Shown here: positions 49,360 through 58,110 of the stretch, in pieces
Numbering within the stretch: position 1 is the stretch's first letter
Layout of the letters: every line of letters starts with the position of its first letter
NCBI RefSeq assembly: GCF_007752345.1
Contig: NZ_CP036299.1
Location: forward strand, 1,751,001-1,815,000
From: Planctopirus ephydatiae
Lineage (GTDB): Bacteria; Planctomycetota; Planctomycetia; Planctomycetales; Planctomycetaceae
Direction of reading: 5' to 3'
Length of the DNA stretch: 64,000 nucleotides
Position numbers and translations under genes: made by a program
The notes under the pieces: generated by a model
Told to the model about the DNA's origin: nothing
Seen by the model: the letters and a program-made list of their open reading frames with translations, nothing else
Databases searched by the model: none

Positions 49360-50419
49360 ATGCTCGATGCGTTTCAATCCGTTTCCCTCTTGTGGGTGAT
49401 GTGCGCCGCAATACTCGTTTCATGATGCAGGGTGGTTTCTGCCTGCTGGAAGCCGGTGTCACCCGCACCAAAAACAGCATTAACGTCGCGCTGAAAAACC
49501 TCACGGACTTTTGCATTTCAGCCATGATTCTGGCTGTTTGGCTACGGCCTCATGTTCGGCCAATCTGCCTATGGGTGGATTGGCACTTCTCACTTCATGC
49601 CTGATGAGCAATTCTTCTCCATTGGTAGTACCCCCACAGCGGCCTCGGCCATCGCGTTAGGATTTTTCCTGTTCCAGATGATGTTCTGTGGAACATCGAC
49701 CACGATTGTTTCCGGTGCGTCGCAGAGCGAATTCGCTTCGCCGGGTATCTAGTCCTCTCCGTCGTACTCTCCGGATTGATCTATCCATTGTTTGGACACT
49801 GGGCATGGGCGGGGCGGATACAGGATCTCCCACCGGCTGGCTGGCAAAGCTGGGCTTTGTCGATTTCGCAGGCTCTACAGTGGTCCACTCGATTGGCGGA
49901 TGGTTTTCTTTAGCAGCCGTTATGATCATTGGCCCCAGACTGGGACGCTTTGATACCAAAGCACCTCGCATTCGTGGACATAACCTCGTTCTGGCAACTT
50001 GCGGTGTCATGCTCCTCTGGGTCGGCTGGTTTGGCTTTAATGGCGGCAGCACGTTAGCACTCAACGCACAGGTTCCTCGAATTCTGGTTGCTACCAATCT
50101 GGCTGCAATTGCCAGTTGTTTAACAGCTCTCTTTATGGCCTGGTGGATCGAGAAACGTGCCATTGTTGAAATGACGCTCAACGGGGCATTGGGCGGGCTC
50201 GTGGCCGTGACCGCGTCATGCCACATTATTCCCTTTTGGGGAGCGGTCCTCTTGGGTGTTGGTGCCGGTGTCATCTCCGTCGCAGTTACTTATTTACTCG
50301 ATGATTTCAAGATCGACGATGTCGTCTCTGCAGTTCCTGTTCACGCAGCCTGTGGACTCTTTGGAACCGTCTTCTCTGGCCACTCTTTACTCCTGAGCAA
50401 AGTTTCCAGCACGGCATGA
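49360..50419 (+). pseudogene. Ammonium transporter (Amt) domain, frame broken; N-terminal part of an Amt-kinase fusion
   Basis: Across frames the sequence reads as an Amt channel. MLDAFQSVSLLWVM opens the first helix, then [50 protein letters not shown] (first pore His and substrate-site Asp), GFNGGSTLALN and [14 protein letters not shown] (second pore His). Breaks, each a loss, lie near 49418 (T), 49530 (two bases), 49719 (G), 49811 (G) and 50380 (C). After the last break the frame continues as [11 protein letters not shown] directly into the downstream kinase, so this is one gene with it. The start at ATG 49360 is tentative. Confidence 0.85.
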
Positions 50420-52365
50420 GTTGCCTGGAGCAATTTGGTGTGCAGTTGCTGGGCTCCGGGGTCGCGTTTGTCTGGGCATTTGGTGTCGGTGGAGTCTGTA
50501 TTCATCTGATTAATAAAGTCATGCCTCTGCGCGTCAGAGCCCGCGACGAAATTGTGGGATTAAATTTTGTCGAACATGGGGCTTCCAACGACCTGGCCGA
50601 ACTAATGAGTACTATGAACGATCATCGCACCCGCGGTGATTTCAGCCAGCACGTCTTTGTTGAGCCACATAGTGAAGTTGGCCAGATCGCTGCAGAATAC
50701 AACCGCGTGCTGGATCGCGTAACGGATGAGATTCGTGCCCGCGAAGAAACCACCCACGCCTTGAAATCTGCCGAAGAAAAGTATCGCAGTATCTTTGAAA
50801 ACGCCGTCGAAGGGATCTTTCAAACCTCGCCGAGCGGGATCTACATGAATGTGAATCCCTCTCTGGCGAAAATCTATGGCTACGATTCTCCCAACGATTT
50901 GATTGGCTCCATCGGCGATATTTCGAAAGATCTCTATGTCGATCCACAAAGACGTGCTGAGTTCTGCCGTCTGATTGAAACCGAAGGGGCTGTCAAAGGT
51001 TTTGTCTCGGAAGTTTACAGGCGTGATGGCAGTACCATCTGGATCTCCGAAAACGCTCATCCGGTGAAGAATGCCGCTGGTCGCATTTTATACTATGAAG
51101 GCTCTGTAGAGGATGTCACAGAAGTTCGACGTGCGGAACAATGGCGAGCTGAAAAGGCCGAAGCTGAAGCAGCTAACGATGCCAAAAGCCAGTTTCTTGC
51201 CAAGATGAGCCACGAGATCCGGACGCCGCTCAACGGTGTCATTGGTATGCTCGACTTGCTCAAAGCCACTTCACTTGATGATCGCCAGAAACGCTATGTG
51301 ACTATCTGTCGTTCATCGGCCGATACCTTGCTGGGTTTAATTAACGATATTCTCGATCTCTCCAAAATCGAGGCCGGTCGTATGGAACTGGCACTTGTTG
51401 ATTTTGATCTGCACCAACTGGTTGAAGATATCTCCGAGATGTTCGTCCATCGTGCGGAAGGCAAAGGCATCGAACTGGCCTGCCATATTGCTCCCGATGT
51501 CCCTCAGCGAATTGAAGGGGATCCCGAACGGTTGCGGCAGATCCTGGTCAATCTTGTCGGCAACGCTCTCAAGTTTACTTCTGTCGGTTATGTCCTCATC
51601 AAGGTTTCGATGGCTCAATCCCCGACTGGCGAGCATCGCTTGCAGATCCATGTCAAAGATACAGGGATCGGAATTGCGCCAGCTCAGCAACAGAAGCTTT
51701 TCCAGCCCTTTACCCAGGCCGATGTCACCACATCTCGTCGATTTGGCGGTACCGGGTTGGGGCTATCGATCTGCCGTCAGTTGGCCGACTTGATGCAGGG
51801 ATCCATACAGATTGAAAGTGCCGTCGGTGTCGGTACGACATTTACTGTCGACCTGCCGTTAACCTCTGCTGAGGTTTCAACAGATGATCCAGAGCATGAG
51901 CCATTAGCCGGGCTGCGTGTTCTGCTGGTCGATGATAACGAAATCAATCTCGAAATTCTCAGCGAACATCTGGTTGCCTGGGGCTGCCGGGTCAGTAAAT
52001 GCCTCTCAGCCGATACCGCATTATCACTATTAAGTAAACCAGCGACCTCAGGTCCAGCTTTCTCGATCGCCATTATCGATAAACAAATGCCAGGCTTTGA
52101 TGGTGAAATGCTCGCCAGCAGTATTCGCAAGTATCCACACCTGGATTCCCTGCGCATTCTCATGCTGACCAGTGTGGACTTCAGTGATGCCGCAGTGGAT
52201 GGCATTCCCCCCTGGGATGCGTGGATCAATAAACCTGTCCGGGCAGGACGTCTGCTCGAGATGTTGCAGAAACTGCGCGACTACGTTCCTTTAGAAATTG
52301 CTCGTGAATCGTCTGCACAACAACCACCATCAGAAACCAAAACACCTTCCGCGCGCGAATTCTGA
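50416..52365 (+). CDS. PAS-hybrid histidine kinase, continuation of the Amt domain
   Basis: Residues 1-55 are the last Amt helix ([20 protein letters not shown]). A coiled linker follows, then a PAS domain (about 120-240: [17 protein letters not shown]) with a PAC tail. HisKA carries [11 protein letters not shown] with the phospho-accepting His. HATPase_c carries [14 protein letters not shown] and [10 protein letters not shown] receiver follows ([12 protein letters not shown], Asp in IIDKQMP, Lys in NKPV). The frame ends at TGA 52365, but the next receiver continues in another frame after a one-base loss near 52345. The ATG at 50416 is therefore probably internal to a longer protein. Confidence 0.9.
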   Translation: MSCLEQFGVQLLGSGVAFVWAFGVGGVCIHLINKVMPLRVRARDEIVGLNFVEHGASNDLAELMSTMNDHRTRGDFSQHVFVEPHSEVGQIAAEYNRVLDRVTDEIRAREETTHALKSAEEKYRSIFENAVEGIFQTSPSGIYMNVNPSLAKIYGYDSPNDLIGSIGDISKDLYVDPQRRAEFCRLIETEGAVKGFVSEVYRRDGSTIWISENAHPVKNAAGRILYYEGSVEDVTEVRRAEQWRAEKAEAEAANDAKSQFLAKMSHEIRTPLNGVIGMLDLLKATSLDDRQKRYVTICRSSADTLLGLINDILDLSKIEAGRMELALVDFDLHQLVEDISEMFVHRAEGKGIELACHIAPDVPQRIEGDPERLRQILVNLVGNALKFTSVGYVLIKVSMAQSPTGEHRLQIHVKDTGIGIAPAQQQKLFQPFTQADVTTSRRFGGTGLGLSICRQLADLMQGSIQIESAVGVGTTFTVDLPLTSAEVSTDDPEHEPLAGLRVLLVDDNEINLEILSEHLVAWGCRVSKCLSADTALSLLSKPATSGPAFSIAIIDKQMPGFDGEMLASSIRKYPHLDSLRILMLTSVDFSDAAVDGIPPWDAWINKPVRAGRLLEMLQKLRDYVPLEIARESSAQQPPSETKTPSAREF

Positions 52366-52394
52366 TTGCCGACGATAATGAGGTCAACCTGATT

Positions 52395-53327
52395 GTGACC
52401 ACCGAGCTGGTCAGGTCGTTAGGCTTCGATACAGAGACAGCCGCTGATGGGTCAATTGTCCTGGAGAAACTGAAATCGCAAACTTATGACCTGATACTTA
52501 TGGATTGTCAGATGCCGACACTCGACGGCTTTGAAACCACGCGGAAGATTCGAGAAATCGAAAAACAAGCTCAGAATGGAGAGCATATTCCAATTGTCGC
52601 TTTAACAGCGAATGCCATTCAGGGAGATAACGATCGCTGCCGACAGGCCGGCATGGATGGCTATCTCACAAAGCCAATTGACCATGCTCAATTGAGTAAC
52701 ACGTTGTTGCAAATACTGACAACTCATCAGCCGGTTCCACAGCAAGAACACAAAGTTGATATTGAGTTATCCCGCAAAAAGAATCTGCTAACACAATCGT
52801 CCGCGATCTCTGTAGAAACAATTCCACAAGTAGTGACGGCTATCGAAACGATTTCACCTGCAAAAAATATTACGAAGTCAATTCTTTCTTCAGTCTCTAG
52901 TGATTCCATTGCGATACCAGAGGCCATCATTGATGTTCATCAGCAAATGATCGAAGCGGTGCAATTTCAGGAATTGGTCAATCGCTGCCGGAGAGATCAC
53001 GAGTTCGCCCTGAGAGTTCTTCAAAAATTTGCCACACGTATACTTGCTGATAAGGCACAATTCGCACTCGCTTTAGCTGCCGAAGATTCAAAAACTCTCA
53101 AATCGTTATCCCACTCCTTGAAAGGTGCCGCAGCTAACGTTGGTGCGACTCGATTGGCCCAATTGGCTGGAAATCTCGAACAGCAGATCAGCGACGATTC
53201 TTTAACTGTTCATGAACAGAATATGAATGACTTATTCAATGAAATTGATACAGTCAGAGAGTGGATCGATCGAAAGTTTCTGGCGGAGCATGCTCCAGCC
53301 AGTGCTGCTGGATCGGTGACTCTCTAG
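52395..53327 (+). CDS. Second receiver and HPt domain of the Amt-kinase
   Basis: A second receiver domain is encoded, with its first strand ([11 protein letters not shown]) lying just before this start in the same frame, so the GTG 52395 start is artificial. Phosphoacceptor Asp is in LILMDCQMP, followed by VALTANA and the Lys of LTKPID. The C-terminal domain (about 190-295) is an HPt with its phospho-His in SHSLKGAAANVGA. This completes a phosphorelay HisKA-REC-REC-HPt. A separate REC-HD-GYP protein follows 50 bp downstream and is the likely output. Confidence 0.88.
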   Translation: MTTELVRSLGFDTETAADGSIVLEKLKSQTYDLILMDCQMPTLDGFETTRKIREIEKQAQNGEHIPIVALTANAIQGDNDRCRQAGMDGYLTKPIDHAQLSNTLLQILTTHQPVPQQEHKVDIELSRKKNLLTQSSAISVETIPQVVTAIETISPAKNITKSILSSVSSDSIAIPEAIIDVHQQMIEAVQFQELVNRCRRDHEFALRVLQKFATRILADKAQFALALAAEDSKTLKSLSHSLKGAAANVGATRLAQLAGNLEQQISDDSLTVHEQNMNDLFNEIDTVREWIDRKFLAEHAPASAAGSVTL

Positions 53328-53377
53328 TGTCGTCCATGGGTGGTCGTGTGGTTCTCCGGTAACGAGGAGCGTCAGAG

Positions 53378-54391
53378 ATGAAAATCCTGATTGTTGATGA
53401 TGACGACATGATCCTCGAAATGCTCGAGCACACTTTAGTACCTGCCGGGTACGAGGTCCTTCGTGCCCATAATGGAACGATGGCTCTGGAAATTCTGTCG
53501 CAGGAACCTTGTCGACTCGTGATTTCTGACTGGGATATGCCCGGCATGAGTGGAATCGATCTCTGCAGAGCCGTCCGCTCTCAGGATTTCGTCAGCTATG
53601 TCTATGTCCTGCTGCTCACCAGCCACAATAGCCGGGAATCCCTGGTGGAAGGGATGATTGCCGGTGCCGATGATTTCGTGAACAAACCCTTCGATCCCGA
53701 AGAACTTCTGGTGAGATTAAGAGCCGGAGTCAGAGTTCTCTCGCTGGAAACTCGTGAAGTCCTCATTCACTCGCTGGCCAAACTGACTGAATCCAGAGAT
53801 CCTGATACTGGTCACCATCTGGAGCGTGTCCAGCACTACTCGCGAGTTCTGGCCGATGAATTGAGCCGCTCAGAGCGTTATCGCGATATGATTGATGCGG
53901 AATTCATCCGTCTGGTCTTCCTCACCAGCCCGCTGCACGATATTGGCAAAGTCGGTGTGCCCGATAGCGTGCTTCTTAAGCCGGGGAAGCTGACGAGTGA
54001 AGAATTTGAAGTCATGAAGAGACACACGACCTTAGGCTCGGAAACGCTGTCTTCTGCACTCGAACGCATGCCCGAAGCCAGATTTCTCCAAGTCGCTAGA
54101 GATATTGCCGCCAGCCATCATGAAAAATTCGATGGTTCCGGCTATCCCGCCGGTCTTAAAGGAACCGAAATTCCACTGGCTGCCCGGATCGTGGCTCTGG
54201 CCGATGTTTACGATGCGTTAACCACCAAACGCGTTTACAAAGAAGCCTGTTCGCCCGAAGTCACTCGCGAGATTATCGTCAATTCATCCGGGACTCATTT
54301 CGACCCGGACGTTGTGGACGCTTTTATCTCCTGCGAACATATGTTCGACGTGATTCGCGAACAATTTATGGATATCTCAAAACTCTCCTGA
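53378..54391 (+). CDS. REC-HD-GYP response regulator, probable cyclic-di-GMP phosphodiesterase
   Basis: 337 residues. The N-terminal receiver (1-120) has ILIVDDDDM, phospho-Asp in VISDWDMPG and Lys in VNKPF. The HD-GYP domain (about 135-330) has HHLERV, HDIGKVGVPD, and HHEKFDGSGYP, the full set of metal ligands and the GYP motif. The family hydrolyses cyclic di-GMP. It starts 50 bp after the Amt-kinase frame, in the same direction, and is likely its cognate output; this pairing is inferred from position. Confidence 0.94.
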   Translation: MKILIVDDDDMILEMLEHTLVPAGYEVLRAHNGTMALEILSQEPCRLVISDWDMPGMSGIDLCRAVRSQDFVSYVYVLLLTSHNSRESLVEGMIAGADDFVNKPFDPEELLVRLRAGVRVLSLETREVLIHSLAKLTESRDPDTGHHLERVQHYSRVLADELSRSERYRDMIDAEFIRLVFLTSPLHDIGKVGVPDSVLLKPGKLTSEEFEVMKRHTTLGSETLSSALERMPEARFLQVARDIAASHHEKFDGSGYPAGLKGTEIPLAARIVALADVYDALTTKRVYKEACSPEVTREIIVNSSGTHFDPDVVDAFISCEHMFDVIREQFMDISKLS

Positions 54392-54466
54392 GAAAAAAGA
54401 CTCTCGCTGTCGGAGGTTTTCTATCCCCATTGAGATGATGAGATTACCGTTTCCAATCGAAGAGTT

Positions 54467-55909
54467 TCATGCCGATAGTCGATGGAATCTGTCTCGGACT
54501 GCGGGTTGAAATGATCGCAGGTTTTCTACTATTCGTTCCAGCCCCATCGAACGTGACCCTTTCACAAGAATCACATCGCCCTCTTCGATCCAGCATTCCA
54601 GCAGCATCCACGCCATTTCGACATCTCGAGCGACAGCCAACCGATGTGATGAAAGATTCGTCGCCTTGGCCGCTTTGGCCACCAGATCCGCATGCTGGCC
54701 CACAGCCAGGATAAAGTCGATCGAAAGCCCGCCCGCCAATTGTCCCACACGACGGTGTTCCCGCTCGCTGATCTCACCTAACTCGGCCATATCGCCCAGC
54801 ACTGCGATGGTACGGGTTTCTTCGCGTTCTCCCAGCTCTTCTAATGTGCGTAGTGCCGCTGCCATGGCCGAAGGGCTCGAATTGTAGCAATCATCCAGAA
54901 TCGTCAGTGATGAATGTGAAATCAGCGAACAGCGGCCGCTTACTGGCTGCCACTTGGCCAATTGATCTGCGATCTCGGCATTCGAGATTCCCACTTCCCG
55001 CCCCACGGCAATCGCCAGGCCTGCATTCTGAACAAAATGGCGGGCGACCGTTCGAATGAAGTAGTCCTGGCCATCCATCACAAATCGATAGCCATCCCTC
55101 ACAGCACGAACCTGCTGAATCGTCCAGTCGTTGACGGCATCTTCACCGACAGTCACGGTGCGGCAATGGGCCTTGTCTTTAAGAACCAGAGCAAATGGAT
55201 CATGCCCCGGAAAGAATGCCACTCCATTTTCGGGCAACGATTCAAACAGTTCTGCCTTTGATTCGGCCACACTGAGTGGTGTCCCGAACGTTGCCAAGTG
55301 AGCCAGACCAATCGACGTAATAACTCCCATTTCGGGTTGGGCAATTTCACATAGTCGTGCGATATCCCCTCGCTGGCCGGCCCCCATTTCGAGAACTGCA
55401 AACTCATCCTGTGTACATTCGAGTTCAAGAATTGATAACGGCAACCCCAGTGTATTATTAAAATTGGCAGGGCTTTGCCGACCAGAGTATCTGGCCTGCA
55501 ACACTTCGTAGAGCATCGAACGTGTACTCGTTTTTCCCACGCTCCCGGTAATGCCCACGACCAGGCCATCAAACTCATCGCGATGACTCGCAGCGATTAA
55601 CTGCAAAGCCAAAACCGAATCTGCCACTACCACAGCCGGTATTGATAACTTGAGCGAGGCGAACTCCGCCTCGAAGTGACGTTCAATAATGGCAAAGGCG
55701 GCACCTGCCTTCGCGGCATCACTCAGGAATAAATGCCCATCCCGCTGACCCGTCGACAGAGCGAGAAACAGGTCTCCTTCGTTAAGTTTTCTCGAATCAA
55801 TCGATACCCGGCCCGAGAACTTCTTTTCAGCGGTAGCGACAGTTCGCTGATCACCCAGAATTGTCCCGCAAAGCATCGTTGCCAGAACGTCAAGCGGATG
55901 TCGTTTCAT
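54467..55909 (-). CDS. murF: UDP-N-acetylmuramoyl-tripeptide--D-alanyl-D-alanine ligase
   Basis: 480 residues. Adds D-Ala-D-Ala to UDP-MurNAc-tripeptide in the cytoplasm, the last step of precursor assembly. N-terminal substrate domain (FSGRVSIDSRKLNEGDLFLAL in part), ATP loop GITGSVGKTSTRSM, central NFNNTLGLPLSILE and EMGAGQRGDIARL, C-terminal LDDCYNSSPSAM. GGAGG precedes the ATG by four bases. murE is 154 bp upstream on the same strand, so they are likely an operon. Confidence 0.95.
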   Translation of the reverse strand: MKRHPLDVLATMLCGTILGDQRTVATAEKKFSGRVSIDSRKLNEGDLFLALSTGQRDGHLFLSDAAKAGAAFAIIERHFEAEFASLKLSIPAVVVADSVLALQLIAASHRDEFDGLVVGITGSVGKTSTRSMLYEVLQARYSGRQSPANFNNTLGLPLSILELECTQDEFAVLEMGAGQRGDIARLCEIAQPEMGVITSIGLAHLATFGTPLSVAESKAELFESLPENGVAFFPGHDPFALVLKDKAHCRTVTVGEDAVNDWTIQQVRAVRDGYRFVMDGQDYFIRTVARHFVQNAGLAIAVGREVGISNAEIADQLAKWQPVSGRCSLISHSSLTILDDCYNSSPSAMAAALRTLEELGEREETRTIAVLGDMAELGEISEREHRRVGQLAGGLSIDFILAVGQHADLVAKAAKATNLSSHRLAVARDVEMAWMLLECWIEEGDVILVKGSRSMGLERIVENLRSFQPAVRDRFHRLSA

Positions 55910-56063
55910 CGCGCCTCCACGATGAATACAACACCATTCAAACCAGGCATTAAGCTGCAGATCATGAGAACGTCAGGCTTTCGATGAAGATGCGGGCAAA
56001 GACACAACAATTCGCCATCCTTATCCCGCTTCGATCCAGAAAAGTCGTTGGGTATCGTCGGCA

Positions 56064-57719
56064 TCAGGCGCTCACACGCTGCAAGGAATCTGTTTCGACA
56101 GTGGCCGGATTGAGCAGAATGGCATCTGTCTGTAAAGTCATTCCCATGGGCGAAACAGCGGGAGACATATCGCTGTAACCAGATACTGTGTAAGGGTTTT
56201 CACTGAAAGTCGCTACTGGTGACAGCCGATTCAGCACTTCTTTGGATCGATTTTCCAGTAGCTCACGCACCACTCGCCGATCATCGAAAGGGAGATGACT
56301 TCCTCCGATAATCTGCTCGCTCTCATGTCCCTTCCCGGCAATCAAAATCATGTCACCGGGCAGCGCCTGCTCAATGGCATGTTGAATTGCCAGCTTTCGG
56401 TCGACTTCAATCACGACTTCGACCTGTTGTGCAGGTACCCCATCGCAAATCTGCTGAATGATCTTTTCGGGGTTTTCTGATCGCGGATTATCACTGGTAA
56501 TGATGGCGACATCGGCCTGGCTGGCAGCGCGACCCAGCAGTGGCCGTTTGGTGGCATCGCGATCTCCGCCAGCTCCAAAGACACAAATCAACCGGCCTCT
56601 CGTCAGCCCGCGCAGCGAACATAACGCTCTGCTCAATGCATCAGGGGTGTGAGCGTAATCCACAAAAATATCAAACGGTTCACCCCAAGTGCAGCGTTCC
56701 ATTCTTCCCGGCACTGGCCGAAACTCTTCCAAGGCTTCTGCCATCGATAAAAAGGGAACTTTCCAGGCCAGCCCGGCAGCTAAAGCTGCCAGTGCGTTCT
56801 CGATGTTGTGCCGCCCGAGAATGCGGAGCTTCATCTGCATCACCTGACCCTGGTATTGCACACGGAATGTCGTCCCGCTCAAAGATTCACTCAGAATCTG
56901 AGCCGAGAGCTCGGCATCGACATTCACGCCATAGCGAATCAGACGGCATTCCGCAGGCACCTGACTCACCAGCGAGGCGGCTCCCGGGTCGTTGATATGT
57001 AGCGCGATGGTTCCCCCAGGTTTGACGAGATCCAGAATTCGGGCTTTGGCTTCGCGATATCGGGCAAAATCACCATGATAATCGAGATGATCGTGCGTGA
57101 TATTGGTGATAATCGCACAATCAAGTGGTAACGCGGCAGCTCTCGATTGATCCAGAGCGTGACTCGATAGTTCCATGGCCAGATGAGTTGTCCCCCGGCT
57201 GACCATGCGATGCTGCCAGAAAGCCATCAATTTCGCATCAGGAGTCGTCAATACCGAGGGCTCTGCACGATAACCATCAAAGTATTCCACGGTTCCCAAT
57301 AAGCCCGTCCGATGCCCGGATTTGGCCATCAGCGCTCGCGTCATCCAACTGACTGTCGTTTTTCCATTGGTCCCCGTGACACCCATCATTCTCAGACGGC
57401 TGGCGGGATGACCGTACAGCGATTGCGAGAGATAAGCATAAGCGGCCCGAGGATTCGCCACGAGACATTGGGGAAGCGGGCAATTCGCTAAGACTTGAGA
57501 AGTCACCACTCCCACAGCGCCGCGGGAAATGGCCTCTTCGACAAACTGGCTGCCATGACTACGTCGACCCGGTGCTGCCACAAACAATGTTTTCGGGCGA
57601 CACTCACGACTGTCGAGTGTGACATCGTTGAAGTAGATGTCACCCGCCCCCATTAACTCTGCGGTCGGAAGATGATCTTTCAGACTCAGTGATGCGGGGA
57701 GAGCATGCTGTGGTGGCAT
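56064..57719 (-). CDS. murE: UDP-N-acetylmuramoyl-L-alanyl-D-glutamate--2,6-diaminopimelate ligase
   Basis: 551 residues. Adds the third stem-peptide residue. ATP loop GVTGTNGKTTVSWM; MELSSHALDQSR; ITNITHDHLDYHGDF; and DNPRSENP, the motif tied to meso-diaminopimelate rather than lysine. AAGGAGG lies ten bases before the ATG. A tail of about 60 residues beyond the usual C-terminus is odd and has no motif. With murF it argues for DAP-type peptidoglycan, once disputed in planctomycetes. Confidence 0.95.
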   Translation of the reverse strand: MPPQHALPASLSLKDHLPTAELMGAGDIYFNDVTLDSRECRPKTLFVAAPGRRSHGSQFVEEAISRGAVGVVTSQVLANCPLPQCLVANPRAAYAYLSQSLYGHPASRLRMMGVTGTNGKTTVSWMTRALMAKSGHRTGLLGTVEYFDGYRAEPSVLTTPDAKLMAFWQHRMVSRGTTHLAMELSSHALDQSRAAALPLDCAIITNITHDHLDYHGDFARYREAKARILDLVKPGGTIALHINDPGAASLVSQVPAECRLIRYGVNVDAELSAQILSESLSGTTFRVQYQGQVMQMKLRILGRHNIENALAALAAGLAWKVPFLSMAEALEEFRPVPGRMERCTWGEPFDIFVDYAHTPDALSRALCSLRGLTRGRLICVFGAGGDRDATKRPLLGRAASQADVAIITSDNPRSENPEKIIQQICDGVPAQQVEVVIEVDRKLAIQHAIEQALPGDMILIAGKGHESEQIIGGSHLPFDDRRVVRELLENRSKEVLNRLSPVATFSENPYTVSGYSDMSPAVSPMGMTLQTDAILLNPATVETDSLQRVSA

Positions 57720-58110
57720 AATTCGGCGCCTCCTTGCGCTGCCGCTACCAGCTTCCTGCCAGTCTGCGGTTCATCTCAACTCGTTGTCCAGCCATCGTTG
57801 AATATCGCATTGCCCAGTGCTGACCAGCACTTCAAAATCACTCGATTCCACCTCTCAATAATTGACCCGTTTCGTCAATTGGTGTGCCTGATTCTGCCTG
57901 ACTGAAGGCGAGTGGTTCCTGTCGCACTCGACACTATTCCATCGACCAGCGTTGATCTGTTCTTCCGATACAGTCTCATCGTGACGGGTTGGTCCCGATC
58001 AATCATCGAATTCTGGCGATTTGACAGTTTCGGTCAAGATGAAGCGGCAATTCCTGCCGCACTCGGACACGACTGGATAAAGTTGCCAGAAACCGACTCC
58101 TGCGACGAGA
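57720..58110. other. Divergent intergenic region
   Basis: About 390 bp between murE and the UvrA paralogue. No supported gene or clear regulatory motif. Confidence 0.4.

Noticed and set aside
49200-49604. Open frame containing CDHCRTP before the Amt domain
   Set aside because: The stretch before 49360 has no recognisable domain and enters the Amt frame only past a frameshift, so a separate metal-binding gene is not supported.
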